NCBI GenBank assembly: GCA_022578605.1
Contig: MU394057.1
Coordinates: 796,916-860,915, forward strand
DNA: 64,000 nt
From: Camillea tinctor
Taxonomy: Eukaryota; Ascomycota; Sordariomycetes; Xylariales; Xylariaceae
Direction: 5' to 3'
Made by a program: the position numbers and the translations under genes. Positions 44,411 through 56,069 of this stretch are shown here, in pieces (within the stretch, counting starts at the first letter, position 1; the number at the start of each line of letters is the position of its first letter). A model generated the notes under the pieces. It saw nothing but the letters and a program-made list of their open reading frames with translations. It was not told where the DNA came from and made no database searches.

Positions 44411-47400
44411 GGAGAATGGCGGTGATGTTAGTTATTCACTAGAAAAATTTGCGTGTGGGCAAATCCAAGGAGGTGGTAACGCTCGAATGTCGCGCATTAC
44501 ATCTCGATAGGCGCAGGTTTAGGTTTCGAAATGTTGGTGCGAGGCGCAGACATGCGACCGCGAAATCGCCAGAGTCAGAAAATTGGCCCAGCTGGGTGGG
44601 CCGGTCGGGTAAGAAAAGAAAGCATTATTTCGGATCGAGGTGTGCAAGTTGGAATGGTTTAGGCCCGAAAAAAGCATGCCCGGACCAGGCTGATTCGTGC
44701 CGTAGCTCGTCCCGAGTTCCCAGGTGGTCCACCTACATGCAACTGCAACCAACATCGACAGCACCGCCTTGAAGATTAATGCCCTCGGTTCCCCTTTTCC
44801 CCTTTTAGGGCGAGTCAACCAGGCACCCTGTCGCAGTCTGTCTCCTCAGCTTGTACCATCTGTAAAAATAAACCTCCATCGGGTCATGGAGGGATCAAAA
44901 GAATCTAGGTTAGAGCATGGGCCTTATTACGATGCTACCCAAAGACAAAAAAGTAGAGGACCGCGAATCAACACCGAAGACGCCGTGCCTCATGGCAACA
45001 AGGGTGCTGTGTGCCAGTACCACCTCTGCCGATCACTTGACCAAATTGGATTGACCCTATCTGTGATCATATAATCAGTTTCATGGACTCAGAATGCGCT
45101 ACGTGGTACATGTGCAGAAAATAACCTAAACGGCAATGTGATATTTGCAGGAAGCGTTTACGGCCCATCCACTCGGGCGGCTTAGGGGGGGTGTTCACGT
45201 TTCCCTGTCAAGGGATTCTGTCGAGTTACATCCCGACCCATTCCCCCGGGTCCATGGTAACATATCATTTGTTTGCCGCCCTTTGTCCTTGTTGTCTGAT
45301 GATTAGCTATCCGGTATAACGACTAGATCCTTCTCACCTCACCTCAAATCATGTCATTAGTATAAGCGAGGAAGAAAAGCAGGGTTGCGAAAGGGCAATA
45401 GAAGGCGAGAGCCCTGGAAAATGCTGTACAAGACAATTCAACAATAACAACAGCCAGGCGCGAAGATAGATGCAAAACTTGGAAAGGGGTGGGGGAGTTA
45501 GTTGGCCGTCCTAAGTAGGTGATTCTCCGAAATCAACTAAAAAGGTACCCAGTCGATTAAAGAATTTAGTAGTGTATAGGGATTACTTTCTGAAAGTGCC
45601 CAGAGATTTTCCATCACATTCTTACGCTGGCTCATCCATCCCAGACAAAGTGAAGTTTAATGACTCCTATATCATAGCATTCCATACTACGAAATAGAGA
45701 AAGAAGATAATTCATCGAGATCTTATTGTCCTGTCTTGTCCTACCTAGCCGTATGACATCCATGTATATCCAGATGACCACCCTGGCGTGTCACGTCAGA
45801 CGTAAACATGAAACCTATACAGGAAAATAAGGAATAAAGTTAAACAAACATGTGGGAATAAAAAAGTCTCCTTTTTTTTTGTTTATGCTGACCAACTGAG
45901 TTGTCAGCTAATTTAAGCAGAAATCTGTTTTATGCCAACCAACTGAACTAAATGGAATAGATGATATTGATTGTATCTCCAATAGGAGAGTGATATAGAT
46001 ATAGGTAATTAAGTTAAAAAAAATGATAGTTCAAGAAGTAACAGACAGGAGACATACACACAACGAAGAGAGTAGATCTAGTAGTACACACACACCCACT
46101 TCCTTTTCTCTGTCCTCCCCTCCAACCCACCAGAAGAGAAAAAAATAAAATGAAGAAAATGAAGCCTCCAAGAAAACATTACCATACTCCGCTTCCAGAA
46201 AAAAAGAGAGGGAGCTAAACCACCGCCCTTTTGATAGGAAAATATTCTTTTGCTATTCCATCGTTCCTCTGCCCCTATGATTCCCTCTGTCCCATTCCGA
46301 AGTTAAAAAAAAATGGTTCCCTTCCTTCGTTAGAAAACGTCCCGTTTTCTGTTCCACGTTTCGTTGCAACCAATAGTAAAGATGGCTTTTTTTATTCCTC
46401 CCAGTGTAGTTTGAAAAGACAGAGGCCGCTATCCCATGATCCCATTTGTAACCAGAAAAAAACAAAATACCCTGTCTCCATTTCCTTCCTTGTCGCCTAA
46501 TGTACCCGGTGAAGATCCCAAGAAACAAAAACATGTAACCAACCGTCCAACCTACCTATCTACCTACCGGCCTGCCTGCCTACCTTATCCGAGTAATGCC
46601 TGTTCCTTTTGAGAAAAGAAAATATGAAATAGAAAATAGAAAAGGAAAGAAAAAAGAGAGAGAGAGAGAGGCAAAATCCCCGTGTGCGATCCTTTCTTCC
46701 TTCCTCCTCGCAATAGTATGTAATAAATAATTTGTATTTAGGGTGACAGATTTCTACTTCCCCCCCCCGATCTGATAACTGAGAGGGAGAAGAAGAACAG
46801 AAAAGGGAAAGAAAGTGAAAGAGATATGTATATTATTAAAAAAAAAAAAAAAGGGGGGGGGGGAGAGAGAGAGGGAGAGAAAGAAAATGAAAGAATTCCG
46901 CTTCAACCAACTTCTCGCTTGTCTTCGTCAAGACGATCCTTCCCCTCCTCCAGGCCTCCTGTGTCAAGTGTCGGGTTTGTTTCGGCTATCGTAGCGATAG
47001 CTGGATGGATAATATAAAGATCTCAGAAGAACGATTGACGGTAGAAATATGTAGATATAATGGATGTATATGTGTGTGGGTATGTACGTATAGCGATAAC
47101 GAAGAAGAAAGGGCGAGAAAGCTGAACGGCGCCGCTTTTTCGTATCGGATTGGAGAAAAATATAGTGTTGGTCATCTCGTAGTCGTAGTACAAAAGTTAG
47201 GTTTTTTTTTTTGCTTCGTGGTAAAAGGTCAGTCGTTTTGAAGATTCGTTTGTCTTCTTTTCCTCGGTAAGTCTCGTGGCTCAGTTCATATCTGTTATGT
47301 AGATAGATATTGATATATATATATATATATATGCTTGATGTGTACGTGTACTTTCTGTGGTATGTATATATATATATAGGTATTCTCAGGGGTTGACTGT

Positions 47401-47693
47401 ACGAGGTTGTATTGACAGTTTAAATGTTCATGTGAAAAGAGAGCTAGACGTCCCCCCTAATGTGTTCGAAAGCGGGGGGATGTGAATAGATATAAGTTAT
47501 GACATATAGTGGTGCAATGGTCTCGTATGCCAAGAGCGAATGTATGTAAATGGTATGTAGATAGCGCCATAGTAATATTGATGATGATGTCTGGAGTTTC
47601 GTTTCATTGGCGGTACGCTCTTGCCGGTCATTGCGTGTGTGATATGTACCTGATGCTGGAAATGAGGAGAGGAGGGGGGAAAGCTGATCTGGT
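44411..47693. other. Long intergenic region, no gene seen
   Basis: No convincing coding region. Low-complexity features include CCTAC/CTGCC tetramers (46545-46580), GA-rich tracts (46640-46670), an A15-G11 junction (46838-46863) and (TA)n at about 47312-47332 and 47366-47378. Much of 46.0-47.7 kb may be 3' flank of the convergent genes. Confidence 0.5.
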
Positions 47694-49185
47694 TCACAAC
47701 CTGGCGAGCTTGAGCCATTCGTAGCTGGCGCTCAAAGGGCGCGCCACCGAAGGGATCCGCTTGTCGTCGTTTGTGCTGCTGCTGATGTTGTCATTGTAGC
47801 GTTGGCGGTCATCTTTGGAGCAGCAGGCGCATATGCTGTCATCGAACTTTTCAACCCATAGGCCGCGCTTCATAGCATCACGTCGAGCCTGGGCTCGCTG
47901 CGGTAGGCGCTCCCGGACTGTTTTGGGCAAATGTTAGTGTGCTTGGGACTAAAGAAAGGCAAATGCGAGCCGGGCGGTACTGAGCAGGTGATGATGGGAA
48001 TTGTAGGTTAGGGAACAACTTACGGATTTCTGCGGCCAGCCGCTTGTCCTCTTCTCTCACCCAGTCGTACTTCAGCGCCCGCTCCGGGTACAAGTAGACA
48101 AGCCCAAACTTCCGCCTATCGTTGCCCTGCTGGCGGACCTTCTTAACAGTCGCGGCCACGTGCCCGTTCGGGAGGAACACAAGCTGGTTGCGCCGCGGCA
48201 CTATGTCCGGGATGTGCTGGTTGTCGCGGTAGTGGACGCCCTGGACGCCCTGCACCTCGCGCGTGAACTTGGAGGTCATGGGGAACTTGGCCGCGAAGAA
48301 CTGCGTGATCTCGCGCCACGAGAACTTCAGCTCCTTGTTGTAGTAGCGCAGGAAGTCCTTCTCCTCCTGCGAATACTTGATGTTACAGTGCGGGTCCTTC
48401 GACTTGGCCCGCATCTTCTTGATCTTCTGCTTTGGCGATGATGGCGGCTGATGAGGCTGGTAGCAGTAGTCAAGGGTCTTTGAAGGCCACTTCTCTTCCG
48501 TTCCATGGGGCTTGCTTGAGGGATCTACGGGGGCATCGAACGGCTTGGAAAGGCCTACAACTCTAGGCAATATATCCTTCTGCTGGTTGTTCTCCTTTCG
48601 AAGCATGTTGAGGGCTTGGGTGATAGGGTCTTCGCCTGTGAGCATACTTGGTCTCTTGGAGAACGTATATTCGCTCTCAGGTTGCGGGCTGGACTTGGAA
48701 GTTTGTAGATGCCGTCTGGGTTTTGGAGCCGTGTCATGGTAGCGATGTGTATATTCAGGGGATTCCAAAAGGTGCTGCAAGCCAGGTAGCTTCACCCTCT
48801 TAGCGTCCTCATCCTCTGGAGGCTCCGACTTCCTCTTCAGCGTACGTTGCGCGTATGTCGCCGGAATACAAGACAAGTCAAACTGTACGGTGTCGTCGAC
48901 CTCACACTTTGCCCGGGGTGTCCTAGGTGTCGAGGGCCCCGTTGATACCGTGGAACCAGAATCTGCAGTGGACTCCTGGGAGAAAGAGGATCGGAAGCTT
49001 GACGCTATGGGAGAACTAATAGGATACTCGGGCAAGGTGGGTTCGATAGCCTTATTTTCCGACCAGCTAAACATGGGCATTCTATTGAGTTCGTCGGGAT
49101 CGGCTCTAGGCGAGCAGGAATGAAGTGAGCGTGATCGTACTGACAGGTCTAGCGGTGCCATGCGCGGGATAGTCGCAGGTTCCAT
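47694..49185 (-). CDS. SANT/Myb-like nuclear protein, unnamed family
   Basis: Exons 48024-49185 and 47694-47917 give 461 residues. The N-terminal 250 residues are Ser/Pro-rich and disordered, with a basic RTLKRKSEPPEDEDAKRVKLP segment that fits a nuclear signal. A Myb/SANT-like helical block follows (IKYSQEEKDFLRYYNKELKFSWREITQFFAAKFP), then a conserved YRDNQHIPDIVPRRNQLVFLPNGH region and KYDWVREEDKRLAAEI. The second exon carries a CACC motif and a basic region (RERLPQRAQARRDAMKRG). DNA or chromatin binding is inference. A further in-frame ATG at 49311 would add 42 hydrophobic residues that look like leader, so 49185 is preferred. Confidence 0.75.
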
Positions 49186-52100
49186 GGTTGGTTGCTTAGT
49201 TAGTTGTCGTCCACGATCAATATGCCAAAGAGGTTTCAAATTCAGGTCAGATGGTACGAATAGATGAACTAGAACCATAAAGCTTGGACAGTAAGATGCC
49301 AATAGTGACATAAAGCAAGAGAGAAGCAGGATTATATATGGACCCTGAAGTATTGTGGAAGACAGAAGAGTGGGTAGCCGGGGTCAGCCCAATAGACAAT
49401 GTTTAATATAGTCCAACAATGACCCGACAAATGGGACCCTGTCTACTGAAGAGTGTAGTGTACAGTAGAGTCATCACTTGCAGACAAGCATTATGCAACT
49501 GTACCCCAGGGCGTTGCTTAGGAGGGCGGCGGCGATAATCACGTCCCGCCTCTTGGGGTCGGTCCTGGCACAACCTCCCGCTGCTAGGATTATAATTAGA
49601 GTGGTGGCTTAATTACAGAATGTCAAGAAAGAGACATGACTACTGCGGAGGGAAAAGCCTTTTTTTTTTCTCCTTCGTTATTCTGCACGGGGTATCTAAC
49701 TAGGCATAGTTAAGTGGCCGCGCTGGGAGGGAGGAATGTGTCATGTTGTCTCTCACCCGCCGGCAAATGGGTGACAAGAAGACAATACCTGGTCAAGCCT
49801 AGTGAGCAGTGGCACTGGTATACTTGAGCGGAGGAGCCCAGCGCCCAGCTAAGTTCTCATCGACACATGAATGGATGGGCTACGGCGCAAGGGGGTTTTC
49901 AAATCTATGGCTACCCTGGACCCAGTCTGCTTATACAGTCTCAAGTTCTGAAGACCACTAACTGAAGATAGCCGTCCTGCATGAGCAGATCAACTCAAAC
50001 TATCCCAGAGATAGCTACAACTAGCTTAAATAAACGGGACATAGAAGGACGCCCCAGAAACGCAAAGCCTACACGAGCCATGTATCCCATCTTGCGGCGT
50101 AGTATACGGCCCCAGAACTAAACTGCCGTTCCCATCCGTTCGTGGTGAGGATATGAGAATAGTATAACTCAGTGTTACTGATGGGATTGCTCACACTGTG
50201 ACCAGTCATTTAATTCCTATTATGGCACCCTATTAGTGAATGCTGAGATGTTTCCAGACTGTCGGGACGGCTCAGCCAATGACGAGACCAGTGGAAGACA
50301 TGGATAAAAGCTGAGTAGGCTGGGGGGCCCATAAATCGAAAGAGGGGGCGTGGTATGCAAGGTGGTTATGCTCTTATGAAGAGGAGCCAGAAGTGAGTTA
50401 TGCCAGGTTAGATCTTGTGTCGTTGGTTTGAGGTGAGGAATTCTTCGGGACGTGGAAAAATCGGCCCAAGCCCTTCTGCCAACCACCCGAGGGAACGTCG
50501 CTCGAGTTTCGGGTCACCAGGGGTGGCTCATCCCATTTCATACCTACAACCGAGCGTCTATGTATAGAGTAGTAACAGTAATAATAATCATCAGAATCGA
50601 CCAACTCGCACAAGAAAGCGTGCTTAGGTGCTCATAAGTTATAGGGATCGTAAGCGCGAGGATAGGGATCACGCAGACGAGCCTTTTGCTTATTGGACCG
50701 TAAGTTGACGTGGGGGAAGAAGTGTGGTCGAGACTCTCTCGGGCCGGCGAGACGCGGTAGGTTGTTCGGGACACAAGGATAAAATGAAGGAGGAAGAGGA
50801 CAAGGGCTGACTTGTGCACCTCCCATCCATCCCATCCATCAACTCCTTGCACATGTGGATTGTGGAACAGCCCAAAGCAGGCCGAGCAACCCTGCTGCAC
50901 TGTAATGTAGGTGGTGTAGTCTTCAAAGCAGCAGTTATGCATGTGATATCGCAGCCTTCCCAATCTGCAAATCCATGCAGATATTTGAAAACACATAACT
51001 AGCGATTAAGCAACCCTTTCTGGGTTCGATCTGGGGGCGGATATCCAGGACTAGCATCCGCCATGCACATCTGGTCTGATTGCTTTCTAGTCCTGTCCCG
51101 GGCCGACCAAGAATTTCTGTACCAGTTATGAGTGATAAGATGCATCACGTTCGCTCATTTCACTTAAGAGGCGGGCATTGCAGTTTGGAGACCTAGCCTG
51201 TCTTGACGAATAGTCGATCTTGACTTGCTAAGTTTACAACCTCCATCGTCACCGACCGATTCGTCTCTGGTGCCAATCTTCTCCCGTCATCTGTATGGGT
51301 TGTCATTTTTTTTGGAGTTAATGCAACTCCAGTCTCAGACCGAGTCCTCGAATATTCCGTTCACTACCCTAGTGATCAAGAGAATGTCGTGTACATCGGA
51401 TTGCATTAGTTCTATCGCAATGAAAATAGACCAATGCGCCTCATCGTCCCCTAAAGCAAGTTAGGCGACGACTCTATTCGTTATTCATTTCGCAAGACGG
51501 CATAGTTATGACAGCTCGACCTCCGTTGACCCCAAACACGGCAGAACAAGAAGAAATGACACGACAATCCTTGCTTTTCAACTCAAAAGCAACAGAGAGA
51601 TGAACTGAGAGGGGCGGGGGCTTGCTGACCGCCCGTATAATAGTCGGTTCTCGGCTGTATCGCTGCCCTTCTTTTCTTTTTTATCGTCTTTTATTCATCA
51701 AACTCGGCCAATCAACGATTAGACGAAGTACTATGTCGGTAGTACAGCACAGCTTCATAGTAATGGCATCTAGTCAAATGGAGGGGAGTTAGGTTTGGTT
51801 TGTTCATCGGGACTAAGACATGACGCGAGGCGAAACAATCCGACTGCCTGCAAGCATGTTCTCCAGATTGATCCCCGCCGCTGACTGCGGGTGGGAGACT
51901 TATCGAGATTCAACAAGGGCGAGGCCAGCGTTTTCAATCATCTGTACGGACGTCAAAGCGTACCGGAGTATCAAGATCATGAGCCTACCCAGCGTCTGAT
52001 CTTGGATGTTTGGGTACGTTTGCAGGACTCGGCTTCAGATCTCAGATCCAGCGCACCTTTGCATACATGTGGCGGGCAAGCCAAGGGTCCTGAGAGCTGC

Positions 52101-52761
52101 ACTCACTAGTGTTGAAACAAGCTGCTTGGTGTCTCTTCAAACTAATACCAATGAATGACAAGTCATATTATTCGATGGTCACTGACATCAACACATAGGA
52201 TCGTCTTAATATGGCTGTATTTAGACGAGCATATTTTCTGCGGTCCATGCCTTTTCTTTTTGAAAGACGACAGTAACAACCAAGGAGCCAGTAGAGCATC
52301 ACTCCCCCATCAATATAATAGAGGCTCGAGAGAATTAAAGAGATGTTTCAATAAAAGTCTTTTAGTTTTTTGCCGGACTGAAAAAAGATGGAACATGTTT
52401 TGGGGGGAAGCAGAGTGGTTGACCGCCCAGTCATTTAGTGTTCTATATATTGGTATTTCTGCGCGGGAGCCGTCCTTGCACAGTAGATTGTAAAGCCGAA
52501 CGATGCTTTTTTTTTCTCGACCCCTTGCAAGGCTGACTGGCATCTCATTGGTAATTAAAACTGACGAAAATCTTCCTACGTAAGACGGCTTAAGAGTCTA
52601 CCGGCGATTGGATCCGCCTATGGGATTAATGCATGCTAATGAAGCTACAGTCTTCGGGGTATGGAATTACCTCTAGCCCACGGAATCGCACGATTTGAGC
52701 GGAGAACTAGTTGTAGCTGGAGACAGGAGCATTTGGGCCTTTATTCAAGCTATACCTGCGA
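49186..52761. other. Long intergenic region, no gene seen
   Basis: No supported frame or domain. There is a CCCATCCATC repeat (50821-50840) and a possible relic frame reading LDEVLCR at about 51720-51740, which echoes one at 36956. No tRNA could be folded around a B-box-like GGTTCGATCTGG near 51022. Confidence 0.45.
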
Positions 52762-54141
52762 TCATAGCTTAGGGTTGTCTCCGCTAGAGTGGTGCTCGTT
52801 GTCGACCCTCGTCTTTCCCGTGGCTAATTTAGAACGCACGCCATCATCTAGAGGCGGCAGGCCTTTACGACCGATATCAATAAATGATTCGTCCCCAGAG
52901 AATTTCCTGTAATGGTGATTAGATCGATATACGATATGGCTAAAAGAAGAAACGTCTTTGAGAAAGTACAAGCTTACCATCCTCTCTCCCTGCCGTGACG
53001 GAGAAAGCTACAGTCAGAGTCCACTTCACAAGTCCACCCTCCGTATGTACTCGAGCCGCTGCTCCATGGCGTAGCTGATTTGGGTCCCTGAGTATTTGAT
53101 GAATAACGATCGACATTGCATAGAGAATCGGTCCGCAATCGCGCCTCTCGATCTTGCATCTGGCCGCATACTGCATCACCATCGCACGTATTTTCCCTAA
53201 GTAGAGTGGTGCTCATAGTAGGAGGTGTAGGGACTTCTCTTTTATGGGAACCCTGCCGTCGATATATGCTTAGACCACAAGTGAAGGCTCCAAAGTCTTC
53301 TACAGTCGCATCCTTTGGGACCCGCCCCGTTAGGACTCGCCCGAGAGCTATGATGACTGCGGCATGAGAACAAACTAATATCGCCTTCTTACCCTCCCGA
53401 TCGCTGCGTTCTATGATAGCTTGGATACAAGCAGCGACCCTTTCATAAAGCTCTGGGATTAACTCCCCATTTCGTGGAGGCGCAAGACCAGAGACATAGT
53501 TCGCATCGACCTCGGGGAAGAACGTTTGCAGCTCATCCAGGGGTGCAGCTGTCGGGTGTGTAAAGTGGGCCAAACCGTACCACTCACTCAACCCTTTTTC
53601 GCAACGGATCCTAAAGGAGTCTTGTTCTGAACCAGGTGGGGATGACTGGTCATAAACTTGCGTGGAACTGCGTCGTAAAGAGACGAAAGGCTGGATCGTC
53701 TGTAGGCACCGATAGTAGGGACTTGAGTAGACCTGTTCGATCGGTGGGTCGAGTTTCAGCAGGTGCTGTGCTAGTTCACTAGCTTGTTCAACGCCATGCG
53801 ATGTGAGGGGAGGATCCGTGGGCAGACCAGTAGGAGAGCGGACGAAGGCTGTATAGTTGCCAGTGGCGGGATCAACACCCCAAGGGGAGCGAAACTGTCA
53901 ATAGTAAGCTCGGTCAGTTACTTTTGTTGTGGCTCCTGAAGGCTCAGAGAGACGAGATGAACCAGTCTAAGAGTCGACGATGGAGGCTCAGGGGCTCGAG
54001 GAGGAGATGGGGGTTGAAGTGGAGGTGGTCCAGCACCAAGTGATCCAACGGGTCACATCGATTACTTTGATACCGGCGCCTCAAGTAAGGAATATATGCT
54101 CTTACCCCGTGCCGAGTCACGTAAATGAATTCTAAAGACAT
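52762..54141 (-). CDS. TFC7: Histidine phosphatase-superfamily protein, Tfc7-like
   Basis: Exons 54106-54141, 52978-53894 and 52762-52906 give 365 residues. The first exon MSLEFIYVTRHG carries the catalytic RHG; the second starts FRSPWGVDPATG. The blocks LTSHGVEQASELAQHLLKLD, YSSPYYRCLQTIQPF and GLSEWYG, and the second active His in LVCSHAAVIIALGR, align clearly with yeast Tfc7 (tau55), a TFIIIC subunit with a phosphoglycerate-mutase fold. The C-terminus has the fungal hallmark GGWTCEVDSDCSFL and, across the last intron, WKFSGDESFIDI. In other filamentous fungi such genes are usually labelled phosphoglycerate mutase family. The TFIIIC role is by orthology only. Confidence 0.88.
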
Positions 54142-55474
54142 GAGAAATTCTAGAATAGTTGCCGCTTTTCTCGACCCCCCTAGTGGATAAATTAAATATT
54201 GTGACCTGAGAATCCGGTAAAAGGTATTCTGCCTTGGGCTTCACCTATAATCGGGACGACTAGGTAGGTATTAGGTAACAGGACGATAGGTATACTACTT
54301 GAAACGAGGGTGCAATAATACTTGTGAATGACTTGAATCTAGATTACCCACTCATAACTACTCTATGGAATATCATTATTATAGTAAATGTGCTGGGATG
54401 AATATAGGAATCGGTGTTGGTGATGGTGATGGATGAGAATGGATGAACGTGACTAAACCCGCTGGTGGCGAGACTTGCCGAGGTACAATGTGTGGGCCAC
54501 GTGACTTAGGTAAGCTAAATCCTTATTTATAATAGGTTACCTACCTAAGATGTATGTGGCTACCATTCTTATGTGTTTTGGCGCAGCTGCGTTGATTCAA
54601 GTTTATACTGATCTGTATAACTGACCCCTTAATTATGTAAGCGATTATTGGCAACTAAACTCCTTCAACGCAGTCTCAATTATGATTGCTAAAGAAATGT
54701 ATTACACCTGCCAAAAGGTTAAATGATAAAGATTCAATATATATCATTGGGAAATATTGAAATATATATCTAGGTAAGCACCTAATATCCAAGTTGACTA
54801 TACAATAATTGTGTCTTTTTTGCTTAAGTAGGTCTAGAACTAGAGTTCGTATCAAACCGGACAAATATTGTACCTACATGTAGGTATCGATATTGAAATA
54901 CGCTTGCCTAAATGATAATTGAATATGTTTGAGTGTTGTGTTATAATGCTATATAGAAGATATAACGCCATTATTCACGAGTAGAAAATCAAAAGGGGAA
55001 AAAAAAAATCAAGCATGACCAAAGACTGATAAAATTGTGTTGTATTTTTTAACTATGCGTAATATTATATAGGATTATAGATATACATATTTAGTATCTG
55101 GTATAATTATTTCCTTGCTAGCCTTGAGTAAAAAAAGAATGCTACAGGTAATCGGTAAGACAAATCACAAAAGTCTATTTATCATTTTTAGAGGAAACGA
55201 TTAGGTGATTTTATCGACTTTTTGGTTTATTTATTAAGATCCATTCAATGGACATCCCATATTCTATCGTGGTCAATTCAATCCGACCAGGCACACTCGC
55301 ACTATTTGAACATTGAACCCATGAGCGCTCTTCGAACACATCTATTTGACTCTTTCCTTTCTTTCTTCTTCCTCTCCTTCTCCTTCTGCCTCTTACGTCC
55401 GTGCTAGTGAGACACCGTGGAGAATTTGAACGGATTAGAGATGAGAGCGTTGGCACCGCCTCAGACTTGGCTAC
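54142..55474. other. AT-rich intergenic region
   Basis: No gene is supported. AT content is high from about 54540 to 55200, with stops in every frame. The final part is probably the 3' UTR of the repeat-peptide gene. Confidence 0.5.
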
Positions 55475-56069
55475 TTAATTGCAGTTGGTAGCATCGGCAG
55501 CAGTAGCTGCGTCTGCATTATTGGCATTGTTGGCATTGTCTAAAAATTCATAAGTCAGCGAGGGTTTCATTCACCTTGCTCCCATGGTATTTACTTACTT
55601 GCGTTACCGCCGTTCTTGTTGGCCTTTTGGCCCGCGTGATGCCGCTTGTTGTTATTGTTGTTCTTGTTGCCATTCTTGCCGGCCTTTTGTCCTGCGTGGT
55701 GTCTCTTGTTATTGGCATTGTTGTTCTTGTTGCCGTTCTTGTTGGTCTTCTGTCCGGCATGGTGCCTCTTGTTGTTATTGTTGCTGTTATCGTTGTTGGC
55801 GTTGTTCTGGTTAGCGCAAGCAGCGTTAGAGGCGGAGGCGGCGGCGGCTGCGTTGGCGTTGTTGGCATTGTTAGCGTTATTGCCGTTGTTCTTGGTTGTC
55901 GTTGCTGCCGCGTTGTTGTTGCCACCATTATCTAGTTATATTAATGAGAATGTACAATTTACGCTGGTGCACTTGTCTTACTGTTTGCTTTCTGACCAGC
56001 GTGGTGACGGGGCTCGATCACCAGAGCAGAGGCAGTGGCGGCGAGAAGGAGAATGTGAAGGAACTTCAT
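55475..56069 (-). CDS. Secreted repeat protein with HHAGQK units, probable Kex2-processed peptide precursor
   Basis: Exons 55982-56069, 55599-55931 and 55475-55539 give 161 residues; both introns are GT-AG and phase 1. Residues 1-15 (MKFLHILLLAATASA) are a signal peptide. HHAGQK occurs four times, at 22-27 after PR, and at 86-91, 107-112 and 127-132, each directly after a KR dibasic Kex2 site. The last three lie in near-identical units of 20-21 residues with a KNGNKNNN spacer. The rest is Asn/Ala-rich, with single Cys residues at 68 and 160. This is the architecture of Kex2-processed repetitive proteins that yield cyclic peptides, pheromones or hydrophobins' relatives. The repeat is not an alpha-pheromone type (no WC...GQPC). 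No UstYa-like (DUF3328) gene is nearby. The family is not recognised. Confidence 0.82.
55600..55770 (-). repeat. Tandem HHAGQK coding repeats
   Basis: Three consecutive units at residues 84-104, 105-124 and 125-140 share KRHHAGQK(T/A)(N/G)KNG. Synonymous codons differ between units, so the peptide is more conserved than the DNA. Confidence 0.85.

Noticed and set aside
51000..51050. Possible tRNA B-box (GGTTCGATCTGG)
   Set aside because: No acceptor stem or anticodon arm can be formed around it.
55548..55928. 126-codon Thr/Pro/Arg frame and the plus-strand hydrophobic frames at 55576-56131
   Set aside because: They are other frames of the repeat-peptide gene; only the chosen frame links a signal peptide, two canonical introns and a stop.
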